In this document: positions 1 through 11,490 of the stretch, piece by piece
How the letters are laid out: every line of letters begins with the position of its first letter
Position numbering within the stretch: position 1 is the first letter of the stretch
Source: Anaeramoeba flamelloides
Taxonomy: Eukaryota; Metamonada; Anaeramoebidae
Reading direction: 5' to 3'
Assembly: GCA_027625915.1 (NCBI GenBank)
Contig: JANTQA010000033.1
Location: 8,308,001-8,372,000, forward strand
DNA: 64,000 nt
Position numbers and translations under genes: made by a program
The notes under the pieces: generated by a model
Database searches by the model: none
Told to the model about the DNA's origin: nothing
Seen by the model: only the letters and a program-made list of their open reading frames with translations

Positions 1-59
1 CAGGTTAGTTATAATAATAGAAAAATTAAAGATTTTTCAAGGGTCTGTAGTTAACTAAA

Positions 60-1180
60 AAAAATCTTCAAGTAAATTTAATAGCAAATTCAAAAAAGAT
101 TACTTCATCTTGAAATTAAAAAAAGAAACAAAAATCTATTTTAATTTAATACCAAACTTATTTTCAAAGCTATTATCCAAAATGAACTTTTGTTCTTAGA
201 AGTTTGGTATTTTTCTCATTCTTAAAAAAGTTCAAAATCCATACATTTTTCCGAAATATTTTAAAAAAAAATAATTTTATAAAAAAAGAAAGTAATTATT
301 TAGTCTTTGGAAGTAGGGTACAAAAAAAAATTCATTTTAAAATTAAAAATTCACAAGTTTTAAATTACTCAATATAAAAAATATACTTTATTTTTTAAAA
401 AAATTACAATAATTATTTTTAAACTCTTTAAAAATATAATTTGTTTATTCATAGAACCAGTCAAATCAATTTTTTCTAGGGATTGAATGAAAAAATCTGA
501 GAAATTGAACTAAATACCGAATTAAAAATTCTCCCGAAATTTAAAATTTTAAAACCTCGAAAATTCAACTTCTAATCAAAAGAAATACTTTTTAATTTGA
601 TTATTTATAATCAATAATTAATAACCCAATCTTAATTATTTCAGTAAGCCATTAACAACCCAAAGGTTGAAGTATTTTTAGACTTTTAATTATTATTTCT
701 TCAATTTTTTAATTTTTTTCAAACAAAAAACAAATTCAAATTAATAATTCAAAAAATAAAAAATTAAAAAATATGACCAAACGGCATATTTAACTAATAA
801 TTCATTATTTATATTCTGAATATTTGAAAAAAAATATTACCTAATCTAATAAATTTCAAAAATTTATTTAATTGTGAATATATTAAATGATCATTTTTTT
901 TAGCACTCTAATGTATTTAATATCTGATTTATTTTTCTATATTTTTAAAATGAAATTTTATTTAAAAGTTTATTTTACTGTCCAAAATCTCAAAATTACT
1001 CAAAGTGGGATTTCATTACAACAAGTTTTTTTTTTAGCAAATATCTCTTTTTATTTTTTAATCCTAAATATCAATTAAAGGTATCAAATGATTTGACTGG
1101 AAATTAAAAAGAGAAAAAATGAATTCTGTTAAGAATGATAACACATTTATCTAAAGTTAATGAATTGTTTTTTTTTATTA
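60..1180 (+). repeat. Dispersed repeat block A, copy 1
   Basis: This block aligns with 8280-11110 (same strand) and with about 40725-41290 (opposite strand). The clearest shared stretch includes AATTAATAACCCAATCTTAA at about 617-636, with matching flanks in all three copies. It has no open frame of note. Copies are diverged by substitutions and small indels, so the duplication is not recent. It is probably a fossil non-coding repeat. Confidence 0.6.
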
Positions 1181-2148
1181 TCATTGGGGTTAATTGGATA
1201 CTTGTATAAAAAATTATTCTATTATATATATTGGGTTGGGGGTAAATAAGAGTTACTATCGACTAAATATTTTTAAATATAAATAATTCTTACTTTTTCA
1301 ATTATTTTTTTTTGTAATAAAATTGAGGAATATATCATTTGTTTGTCTTATAATTGCCAACCAATCTATAGAAATTTAAACTGTAACATAAAAAAAGTTA
1401 AAAAAGTATCTTTTTTTAAAAATAGGAAGAAATCATTCAAAATTAGTAAAATAAGTTATAGAAATTTGGAAATTAACATTTTATGAGTCTTTTTCATTTT
1501 TTGATCAAGTAAAAATAATAAAGAATTTTCTTTTTATTTCTCCTTGATCATTTTTATGAAACAGGGTTTTTACATCAAACACTTTACAAAAGTTTATGAA
1601 ACAACAACAATATTAGTATTCTTAAATGAAAAAATATTTTGAGGAAAATCATAAAAATCAAACTAAAAAATACTACATCATTTTAAAAAAGTGATTTTTT
1701 TTTTTTTTTTATGATTTTGTAGGAATTTAAACCATTTTAAAGTTTTGTGTTTAAATAAAGTGGAAATTTTCTCTAAAAAATGTACTTACATTTACAATCC
1801 AACCTCCACAACTTATTTAAAGGTTGATTCCTCACTTTCTTAAAATGAGAAAAATCACAAAAAGTTTTAATTCTAGATATTTTTTACTTTTTTTAAATAG
1901 AAAACTTTATAACAGTTTTAAAAAAGCCATTAATATGTTAAATTAGCTGTTTAAAATTGAACTAAGATGATATTTTTTTATAATTTTTACGTTTCAAAAA
2001 AATAATAAAAAAAATATTTCAAAATATTGTTTTATGTTTCTCAATGGAAAAATATAAATTATTATCTGTATATATTTGTTGATTTATTATCAATAAAACT
2101 ATATCTTAGGTTTTTATATGTGTATGTTTTCTTTTTTTTCCTTAAAAC

Positions 2149-2347
2149 TACAGTTAGTTCCACTTTTAAGACACAAACTACTACGAGAATTAAAGCACAA
2201 TAAAAATCTCAAATTAAGGCACAAAATTTTGGATACTAGTAAAATAATTATAAAAAAAAAAATTCCAAATTTTGTGCCTTAATTTGAGATTTTTTTATGC
2301 TTTAAATTTCGTTGAAAGTTTGTGCTGTAAAAGTGAAACTGACTGTA
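2149..2347. mobile_element. TA-flanked hairpin MITE, copy 1 (diverged)
   Basis: About 200 bp, nearly palindromic along its whole length. It starts TACAGTTAGTTCCACTTTTA and ends AAGTGAAACTGACTGTA, so it is bounded by TA on both sides. Boxes like TTAAGGCACAAA repeat within each arm and appear inverted in the other. There is no coding capacity. TA ends and a CAGT terminus fit non-autonomous Tc1/mariner elements (family knowledge). This copy has more mismatches than those near 53-58 kb. Confidence 0.8.
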
Positions 2348-2989
2348 TCTTTATTTTTATTTTTATTTTTTTTTTTTTTTTTTGGGGGGGGTGGTTGTTG
2401 TTTATATTACATTAAATATTCACCTTAAAATCTGGAATTGGGATCTTTTCCTAGGTTTTTCACTAAATATAGCATGTGTATATTTATCATTTATATTACA
2501 ATATAGCATTTTCTCAGGTATATAATATATATCCTTTTCTAGGATATTTTAAAAATAAATTTCAGCTGTCTACTGTTTCTTTTAATATTTCTACTTCTTT
2601 TTTTTATAGAAACAAAAGATAGAACTTCATTTTAATTATAATAATTAAACTTGAAAAAAATATTAAGATCTTTCAAAATTAGTCTTAGTAAAAATTTGAG
2701 TTGTCTAAAAAGAAAAAACAATAATTTTAAAAACAAATTTTATTTTATCTTATATAAATCTAGTTAGATTAATGTGAAAAACTCAATACTAAAAAAATAA
2801 TTAAAAAAAAAAAAATAGAGATCTAAAGATTCCCAATACAAATAATTAATATGATTTTCAAGTATTTTCATTTTTACTAAATTTGCAAACATTCTTCTAA
2901 ATATTTGATAACTTTTTGATTTTTCTTTCATCTCAATCAATCGAATAACTCCAGTATTATATTGATTTTAAATAAGAGAAACAAGATAC

Positions 2990-3500
2990 ATTCAAAATGA
3001 TAAATTAAAAAATAATCATGAAATAGAAGTCTACAGTGATCAAAATAATGCGTGATCAAAGACTATAATCCGTGTTTCGAAATATTATCTGTGCTTTTTT
3101 TCTTCTTGTACCAAGGCAACATCCAATCTATTACCCAATAGTATACCTAAGTTCAAATCAATTTAGCCAGTAAAGTACTGGTTATTTTCAGTAAAATTTA
3201 AATTATTCATGCAAAGAGTTGAAAATTTTCCATAATATTCTCAATTTTTTTTTTTGTTTTTTTGTTTTTTTTGATTTGAGATGATAAAAATTTTCAAAAA
3301 ATTTAACTCTGTTTTTTGAGATAAATGTTGTAATTTGAACCTTCATTTTTAGAATTTCTTTTGAAATAATAGAACTTTAAGAAACAAATACCATATTTAC
3401 TTAGGATTTATTATTGGTTTCTTTGATTGGTTAATGCATAGATCTTCTATAACAAAAAAACTCACTTTTTATTTGTAAACACACATTAAATTTTTTTTCA
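2990..3500 (+). repeat. Dispersed repeat block B, copy 1
   Basis: This block matches 19360-19860 (same strand) and 42290-41890 (opposite strand). Shared landmarks are AGTGATCAAAATAAT near 3036 and TACCCAATAGTATA near 3131, followed by a conserved order of A/T-rich words down to ACTCACTTTTTATTTG. It is non-coding and diverged. Confidence 0.55.
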
Positions 3501-3756
3501 CACTTTATTTTGACTAAAGTATAGGTTTTTTGCAATTTTTTTCAAGTTTTTTGTTGATAAAAGAAGCGAATTTTATTTTTGCAAACAATTTTTTTTAATT
3601 TTAATTTTACTTTTTTCTAGAACAGCAGAACCCCACTTAAACAGGTGTTTAGAAAAGACACACACGAAGGTATTTATTCTCTAATTTTTTTCTTCAAGTC
3701 AGTTATAAGTACTAATAACAAAAAGAAATTTAATAATTACTCATTAATACTGTTAA

Positions 3757-3985
3757 TTTACAAATAAAAAGAACAGAATTTTCATTCAGCTTTCCCAAAA
3801 ACACAAACTCACGAAATAAAACAAATCATAAAAGTCTTAAATTCAAAAAAGTAAATTAATAATTTGATCTTCTTTTCAGTTGATTATTATAAATAACAAT
3901 TTGAACAGTTACATTGTTTGATAAAATCTTTTTTTTGGGAAGCTGAATGAAATTTTTGTTCTATTAATTTTACAACAAATAGTAA
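3757..3985. mobile_element. Foldback element, TTTTCATTCAGCTTTCC family, copy 1
   Basis: The left arm contains GAATTTTCATTCAGCTTTCC and the right arm contains the inverse, GGGAAGCTGAATGAAATTTT. AAAAAGAAC / GTTCT ends lie outside these. The element is about 230 bp, non-coding and AT-rich between the arms. Related copies lie at 7802-8004 and 29000-29200. Confidence 0.6.
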
Positions 3986-4700
3986 ATACTACTCTTCATT
4001 ATTACTCTGTGGTTGTTGGCTATTTAAAGTAATTAAAAAATAAAAACACAATAATCTATATCTTGAACAATACTTTTTTTATCTTTGGATTAAAGATTGT
4101 ACCACCTTAACTAATATAGCAAGACTGTTTTTTTCATGTACATGAAGAACTTATGAGAGTGTACTCTGTAAAATGTATTACTAATCTTAGTCGAATAAAT
4201 AGGAAAAAATTTTTCTTCATTTTCCTGTTTTATTCACAAATAAATATTTCAAAGAAGAAGGTTGTGATTGGAGATCTATCTTTGAAAAAAGAATAAAAAA
4301 ATCAAGTGAAAATGTTTTCATAATTATTAGGTAAATAACATTATTAATGTTTATTTTTTGCAAATAGAAAGGCTGACAACCAAACCCATTAAACATTACC
4401 CCAGAGATCTGTCATGAAGGGAATTTTGTTTTTATTTTAAAGAATATTTTCAATTCTTTTTGAAGAAACACCTTTTCTTCCAAGTAGCACTCTTGCTTGT
4501 GATTTTTCAATTTTGGGAAATTGGAATTTCTAAAAAAAAATATTGTTACTCTAAGAAAAACTGAGTAGGAAAAAATTCGGAAACTGAAAATTAACAAACC
4601 CCGACTCCCCTTTCGGATTACAAAATCGAAATGAATAGAAAGTCTCTAAACAGACATGAAATAAAACATTTTTTGACAAATAAGTTTTTTTTTTTTCAAA

Positions 4701-7227
4701 ATGGACTTTTCAAATGAAAAAAAAATTGTTATTTTAACAAAGATCAAGAATTCACATCTCAAAGATTACTTTCAGATGATCCAAAATCACAAGGAAATGA
4801 TATTAGTCATCCAGGGGTCAACATTTCAAATTATTGACACAAACTTGAAATTTCTACATTTCATTGGTTTTGATGACAAAAATGAGATAATAAACCAAAA
4901 CTTCCAAACGTTAGTCCCTCAAGAACACCATAACTATGACAACAAATCTGTTAATGAATTTTTCCTTTCCAAAATTCAAGAGAGTAACGATGGGAAGGGT
5001 ATATTCTCTTATTACCTTCAAAAGTTAACCGGCAAAATAGTAAATGTAAGTGTGTGGTTTACAGCTTTGACAATTGAAAAAATTGGTGTTGTGTTTCAGT
5101 TAGTGTTTCGAAAGATGGAATCCCAAACAAAAAAACATTCAAACCCAAAGAAATCTAGTTCAATGAAAAGCCCACAGAGCCCACAAAAGAAAAAAAAAAA
5201 AAAACGTTCTTCACAAAATAAGATCAAAGGCAAATCTCCAAATAGCCTTCATCCCAAAATGGCCAAACTAAAAAACAAGTCCAAAAAAGACAAACACAAA
5301 AACAAGGACAAGTACAATGATAACGAAAAAGAAAACAACAATGACAATAACAATGACAATAACAACGAAAAAGAAATTGACAATGAAAAGGAAAAGGAAA
5401 AGGAAAATAATAAGGAAAAAGAAAATAAAAAAGATAAACAAAATAAAGACAAAGAAAAAGATAAAAAGAAGGAGAAGGAGAAAGAAAAAGAAAATGACAA
5501 TAAACAAGAGAAAAGGAAAGATAAAGAGAACGAAAATAAAAAAGTCAAAGAGAATGAGAAAGAAAAAGAAAATAAAAAAGATAATGAAAACAAAAAAGAT
5601 AAAGAAAATGACAAGGAGAAAGAAATTAAAAAAGAAAACAAGAAAGAAAAAGATAACAAAAAAGACAAAGACAACAAGAGTGACAAAGAAAATGACAAGG
5701 AAAAACAAAAAGACAAAAAGAAAGAAAAAGAAAAAGAAAATAAAAAATACAAACAAAACAAGAAAGAGAAAGACAACAAGAAAGAAAAAGATAATAAAAA
5801 AGACAAAGACAACAAGAGTGACAAAGAAAATAATAAGGAAAAAGAAAAAGACAACAAGAAAGAAAAAGATAAAGAAAAAGAAAAAGACAAGCACAACAAG
5901 AAAGAAAAAGTTCAAAAAGAAATTGACAACGTAATTAAAAGCAATAAAGAGATAAATAATATTGAAAAACTTCAAGATCAAACCAAAAATAAAATCGAAG
6001 AACAAGAAATAGAAATTGAGATTGTGAAATTACAAAAACATAATACGAAGAAGGAAACTATTAAAACACCAAATACTAATGACAAAAAAGCAATTCAAAT
6101 AAATTTACAACCACTTGAGCAATTATTAGAGAGGAACTCTCAAGTGGGCCTACAGCCCAATTATCAAAAACTTCAATCTCCTAATAATACTTTTCCAAAT
6201 TATCAACAACAAAACCACAATCTTTTTTTTGAAAATAATAATCAACAACAAAATACTTCAATGTACCAAAATCAAATATCATCAAACTCACCAATACCAT
6301 CGCCTTATGAAACACCACGAATATCTATTGATCACAATCTGACGCCAAATATAAAGAAAAACAGCAAAACAAAATCTCCATTTATTAATCAATTTAACAT
6401 CCAAACAAATAATCAAATGAAAAATAAAATGAACCATAACGTGTACAACCACATGGAGAATCAAATGTTCAATCGAATGAATCATCAAACAAACAATACA
6501 ACAAACAACCAAATGAATAATCAAATTAACAGTCAAATGAATTTAAATTCACAAAAAAATCCCCAAAATGTTCAACAAATACCAAATATATATCCACACT
6601 CTTTTCATGAAAAGGATTATTATATTAAACTTTTAGAACAAATTGATTTCATTAAACAAGAAATTCAAAAAGCTAACAATTTACCATTAGAGTTATCAGT
6701 TTGTGGATCATTAAATAAAATATTAGGGTAAGTGATTTATTTTAACAATTTTTTTTTTTTTTTAATAAACCATAACTTGAGGTTTGAACATATACGATTA
6801 CTAATCTCCCCCGAAAGCTAATTTTAAATATTATGAGATCTATTTACATGATGAATATCCAAAATTTCATTTGTACTCAAAAGTAGGCACATACAAAAAT
6901 TAAAGTATATATTCAACTATGTTTCTGTATGAGTATATACTCTCAATTTTAAAATATTGAACCATTGAAAAAGAAAAAATTAGAAAATTGGATTACTGAT
7001 TTCGCAAAAAAATGAAAAAAACAATTTCATTTTCGAGTTTCACTATTATTAAACTAATTGAGAAACAATTTTTCATTCAGAATTTATAGCACACTTTTTA
7101 AGAACAAATCATAAAAAAAAGGACAATTGAAAAAAAAATAAATAAAAAATAATAATAATATAACTCTTTGATTCACAGGTACAACAGATGGTATAAAAGA
7201 AATTTTAAATTTACAATCCAAACTTAA
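4701..7227 (+). CDS. PAS-domain protein with very long Lys/Glu/Asn tract and Gln/Asn-rich tail
   Basis: Two exons are proposed: 4701-6727 and 7179-7227. They are joined by GTAAGT (6728-6733) and TTCACAG (7172-7178), giving about 691 residues. The exon 1 frame meets a stop inside the donor; splicing extends the protein by about 16 residues, ending FTIQT before TAA. Residues about 30-140 look like a PAS sensor domain (hydrophobic strands around MILVIQG, IIDTN, FIGFDD, TLVPQEHHNYD and a final VFQLVFRKM). A basic SPQSPQ linker follows, then about 270 residues made almost only of K, E, N and D, then a Gln/Asn/Met-rich stretch and a short amphipathic helix. PAS domains sense ligands or partners; no output domain is visible. 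The ATG at 4701 follows a T-run and has AAA before it. The ligand and partner are unknown. The PAS call is from pattern, and exon 2 is inferred. Confidence 0.75.
5313..5940 (+). repeat. In-frame purine-rich Lys/Glu/Asn coding repeat
   Basis: This degenerate tandem array has units such as AAAGACAAAGAAAAT, coding KDKEN, KEKEN, NKKEKD and the like. The coding strand is almost free of T, so long false frames open on the opposite strand and in other frames. The array probably expanded by slippage and unequal exchange. The NKKDKDNK(S)DKEN unit recurs near 5660 and 5800, showing longer duplicated blocks. Confidence 0.8.
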
Positions 7228-8279
7228 TTAATTGGATCAAAACAAAAAAAACAATAAATAAAGTAGCTTTGATTAAATTTATTAAAAAATAAACTTTGAT
7301 TTTACTCAAAAAATTTTTTGGAAAAAAATAAATTTACTAAGACCAAAAAAAATGAAAATGATTTTAAACAATAAAAATATCATTGAAGAATGTTTTGGTC
7401 ATATTTAAAAAAATTCCATTGAAAAATGTAAAAAAGATTTTAAATTATATTATGAATAAATAATTTAAAAGAGTTTAAAATCAATAATTATTTTCCAATT
7501 GAAAATATTAAAAATACAATTAAATATTTTTAAAAACAAATCAGTCTAAGGATTTCAAAATTTTGGGAATTTGAAATTTATTATTGATGACGAAAGTAAT
7601 AAAGATTTTGAACAAATTGAAAACACGAATTATAGAAGATTTTTTAAAAAAAATCCAAAATATATTTAATAAATGGTTAATTAAATCCACTGATAAAACT
7701 ATTGAATAAATTATCAAAAAAGTTAAATTTTATTTATCCAGAAAAAAGGAAATCAGGAGGGGAGGGGTGGTAACTTAAAACTATCGACCCACTATTTTGG
7801 GCAAAATAAAAAGAACGAAATTTTCATTCAGCTTTACAGAAAAAGATTTTTAAATCCTGTAACTTTTCAAAGTTATTATTCAAAAACACAGCTTAAATTA
7901 TTAATTTCCCTTTTAGAATTCAAAACTTTTATGATTTTTATTTAATTCTTTGGATTTGATTTTTTTGTGGAACGCCGAATGAAAATTTTGCTCTTTTTAT
8001 TTTGAAATTAACAGTATTTAAATTAATCAAAGTTTACCAAGATTATTTCTTAAGATGTTATATCAACTTATTGAACCCTGTTGGGAATTGATTCACAGGT
8101 TTCAATTTGGCTTTTCGAAAGAAATTTGATACTCATATAGCAGTATTTTTTTTTTTTTAATATATATATATAATCGGATAAAATCAAAAAAATGAAAATG
8201 AAATCATATAAAATATATTAAAATGATTGATATTACAAAAATTTTCGATTCAATCTGTTTTAGAATAATTAGAAAAACA
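7228..8279. other. Intergenic, no gene seen
   Basis: AT-rich sequence downstream of the PAS gene, with AATAAA-like signals just after its stop near 7255. It contains the foldback element at 7802-8004 and a short TA run near 8160. I see nothing else that can be supported. Confidence 0.6.
7802..8004. mobile_element. Foldback element, TTTTCATTCAGCTTTCC family, copy 2
   Basis: The left end CAAAATAAAAAGAACGAAAT leads into TTTTCATTCAGC. The right end is GCCGAATGAAAATTTTGC leading to TCTTTTTATTTTG. The element is about 200 bp with arms of about 45 bp and no coding frame. It shares its arms with the copy at 3757-3985. Confidence 0.6.
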
Positions 8280-9004
8280 ATAAAAAAAAATTATTTTAAA
8301 TGAAATTAATAGCAAATTCAAAAAAAAAAATACATTTTGAAATTAAAAAAAGAAGTAAAAATTTGATTCCTACAGAAGCAAACTTACTTTTAAAAAAAAG
8401 CTTTTCTGAAATGAATTCTTGTTTCTCCAAAATTGATCCTTTTTTTGATTTTTCTCAATTTCAAAATTCAAGATATTTTCTAATTATTCCAAAAAAAATT
8501 CTTTATTTTTAAAGAAGAAAAAATCTTATTGTCTTTGAAAGAAAGATATCAAAATGTACTTTAAAAACAAAACTGCAAAGTTTGAAAATAGTTCGGTATA
8601 TAAAAAATCTACTTAACTTCATAAAAATTACAATAATTGTTTTGTACTTGTAAAAAATATAATTTGTTTATTCAAAGAACAGCTTGAAACAATTTTTTCT
8701 TTTTGCTGAATAAAAAAATAACGAGAAAAACAACCAAACCATTCAATTAAAAATTATCACAAGATATTGTTTTGAAACCTGGAAAATTCAACTTTAACCA
8801 AGATAAATATATTTTTTAATTTGATTATTTTTAATCAATAATTAATAACCCAATCTTAATTATTTCAGTGAATTAGTAATAAACCCAAATATTAAAAGTA
8901 TCAATAGGTTTTTCCATTATTTCTCTGTTTTTTAAAGATTTTCAAAAACACAAAAATAATTCAAATTAATAATTCTAATAAAAAAAAAAAAAATTAATGA
9001 ATAT

Positions 9005-10680
9005 TATGGGTATTTGAAAAATTCCCGAAAATACCCAACTATCGAAAATACCCGAAAATTTTTTAACCACATAAAAACACGTTATGTGCAACTTCTAAGA
9101 TTCCCTAGTGCCAATATACTCAGTTTAACGGTAAAATAACAATTTTACTTTTGAATTTTCTACTTTAAACTACTCTAAAGAGGTTTTGGTACCTTTTGAG
9201 TATAAGCTAAATTTCAAAAATAGGGTCATCATTAGTATTTTCTAATTTATTGGTATGTGTGTTGTGTTAACCAAATATTCTGAATCCAATATCTTTTAAA
9301 AGTTATTATTGAATATTTAATATCAAGAAACAATCTTCTTTTAATGAAAATTTCCCAAAGTTGAATTCATTTTTTTTGCAATTTTTCTTTCAAAATGATT
9401 CCATATTTTTATTTTTATGTTGAATGAACAAGAACATTTTTGAAAACCATTAATATTCAAGAGATGAGATTAATTAGCATTGGGGAAAGGGATTGTAAAA
9501 TTCAAAGAAAGTAAAACACCCAAGAAGTGTTTGCTTCGAAAACAAGTATCAACCAAATTTGCTTTAATGAGTTACAATGGTTCCTTGAAAAGTGAAGAAA
9601 TAGCAAGATCAAATAAGATCTTCTTTTCTCTTTCATTTGGAGACAATGTGATGAATGTGATCGTATTCATTTTATCTTTGAGTTCTTTGTTGTACATTCA
9701 AAAAATTGGTTTTGTTTTCGTTTTCTTTTCTTTTTCTTTTTCTTTTTCTTTTTCTTTCTTTTGTTGAGATTCTTTTTATCTTGAAAAAGGTATCAAGGAA
9801 AGTTTGGGTTGATACCAAATGGGTAAATAGTAAAAATCTGATAACTCTGATGGAAGTTGTTTCAAAAGGTTCTTGGAAGCAATGGTGAATCTTAAATGGA
9901 TAATTTTAAGATGAAAAATCATTTCAAAAATAGGGTCAGATTTATTTTTTTCTTTATGGGTTTCTTTTCTCTATTCTTTTATTAAAAATAATAATTAAAA
10001 CAGAAAAGGGTGTTTTAGACAGTTATTTTTTAGTTTTAAGTTCTGATTTTTCTGGGTTGAGTTTTGGTATTCACTAAATGAGAAACTACAATTTTTTTTC
10101 AATCAAAAATTTGCCCCTATTTTTGAAATTAAGCTTATAAGAGTCATTGTATTCTTGGGTTTTGTATGGGTATGTCAGGGTACCTTTGGTATGTGATGTG
10201 TTTGTATGTTTTGGGAAAACAGTTCCTTTTATAGAATGGGAAGTTAAATAAAGTTTGGATTGTGTCACCTAATGTAGGGTATGGGTATGTGTTGTACGAT
10301 TAGATATTACTTGGTTATTTTAGGAATGTATTTAAGATTACAAAATTATGTGTAATGAAGCACAATTAGAAATTTTCTTAACAAGTACATTTTCTCTCAT
10401 TTAGTTAATACCATTTCGAAATGATTAGAAATGTTATAGTCATTAAAGATACTTATCCCTTTCATACAAAATGGGTTGAATACCATTCCCTAAAATTTAA
10501 TTTTTTCTAATTTTGATATTTTCAGAAAAAAATTTTTTTTCGAAAATAAAATTCGAAATTTACCTTTATACTGAGTATATTGGCACTAGGGAATCTTAGA
10601 AGTTGGAAATAAAGTGTTTTTTCGTGGTTAAAAAATTTTCGGGTATTTTCGATTTTTGGGTATTTTTGGGAATATTTGAT
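9005..10680. mobile_element. 1.7 kb DNA-transposon-like element with ~120 bp terminal inverted repeats
   Basis: Left and right ends are inverted copies of each other. Words shared by both are AAAATACCCGAAAATTTTTT, AACTTCTAAGATTCCCTAGT and GCCAATATACTCAGT (left about 9050-9126, right inverted about 10568-10650). Block A copies 1 and 3 lack the insert, giving an empty-site comparison. Inside are a CTTTTT microsatellite (about 9720-9761), a 95-codon frame (9480-9767) and short frames on both strands. None resembles a transposase I know. It is probably non-autonomous or decayed. The target duplication is unclear and the ends are good to about 10 bp. Confidence 0.8.
9480..9767 (+). CDS. Uncharacterised 95-residue frame inside the 1.7 kb element
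   Basis: The first half reads as ordinary protein (GIVKFKESKTPKKCLLRKQ, then NGSLKSEEIARSNKIFF). The second half is a hydrophobic Phe/Ser tract made by the CTTTTT microsatellite. A second frame (9706-9888) continues with VSRKVWVDTKWVNSKN and ends WKQW. I recognise no domain. It may be a remnant of an element protein or chance. The start codon follows a run with little context support. Confidence 0.2.
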   Translation: MGKGIVKFKESKTPKKCLLRKQVSTKFALMSYNGSLKSEEIARSNKIFFSLSFGDNVMNVIVFILSLSSLLYIQKIGFVFVFFSFSFSFSFSFFC

Positions 10681-11490
10681 AGATTCAAATATTATCAAAA
10701 AACCTTATTTTAATAATAATAAGTTCGTTTATACACTTAATATTTGAAAAAAAAAATAATACATTTTCTTTCAAATTTCAAAAAATTGAATAAATTATTT
10801 GTAAAAGAAATAATGATCAATTTATTTGTAATCTTCAATGGATTCAATGTTTTTTTATCTTGTATTATTAAAATAAGATTAAATTTTATATGTTCATACA
10901 AACTCTCAGAAATTAACTAAAAGGTGAGATTTCAATAAAAATAAAAATATTTTGCAAATTTTTCATTTCTAATTTAATCCTAAAATTCAAACCAAAAGAA
11001 TATTATTTTTTTTACCGAAAATTAATTGGGAAAAAATGAATTCTTTGACAACAATAATTTATTTCTCTAAAGTTGATAAATGAGTTGTATATCAAGTTTC
11101 ATTAATTCTTGTTTAAGTAATCACTTTATTACCTTTTGGGAATTAATACATTATATCTACTAACCTTTTAAGAAAAAAATAGGAAGTTTACTTTTCTTAA
11201 AATCTATCAATCAATCAATAAAAAAACTTTTTTTATTATTTGAATTAAACTTTTGGAAATTTTTTTATTGTATAAATGCCCCCTTGTGATGAATTTCAAA
11301 ATAATTCAGACCATATTTAACTTTGGTATTTTAAAATTAAATATAATTACAATAAACATTTTTCCATAAAAAAAGGGTTGGTAAAAATATTTTAATAATA
11401 TATCTATCATAAGCAAAATAACAAATATAATTAATTGGAACCATAACAAATAATTATTTAAATACTAATAAATATAATAGATATTGTGAA

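Larger units (their letters stand above)
1..4700. other. Gene-free AT-rich stretch with dispersed repeats
   Basis: I see no convincing gene in this stretch; its short open frames lack codon structure. It holds repeat block A (about 60-1180), the hairpin element at 2149-2347, repeat block B (about 2990-3500), and a foldback element at 3757-3985. A poly-T run followed by poly-G lies near 2370-2390. Confidence 0.6.
8280..11110 (+). repeat. Dispersed repeat block A, copy 2, interrupted
   Basis: The left part (8280-9004) matches 60-770 and the right part (10681-11110) matches about 770-1180. A 1.7 kb inverted-repeat element sits between them. Landmarks are AATTAATAACCCAATCTTAA at about 8837-8856 and GAAAAAATGAATTCT in both copies near 1112 and 11030. 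The short open frame at 8300-8512 is an accident of this repeat. Confidence 0.6.

Noticed and set aside
5249-6005. Long frames on the minus strand and in a second plus frame (205-245 codons)
   Set aside because: They are shadows of the T-free Lys/Glu/Asn repeat in the PAS gene; their products are only Leu/Phe/Ser or Lys/Thr/Arg strings.
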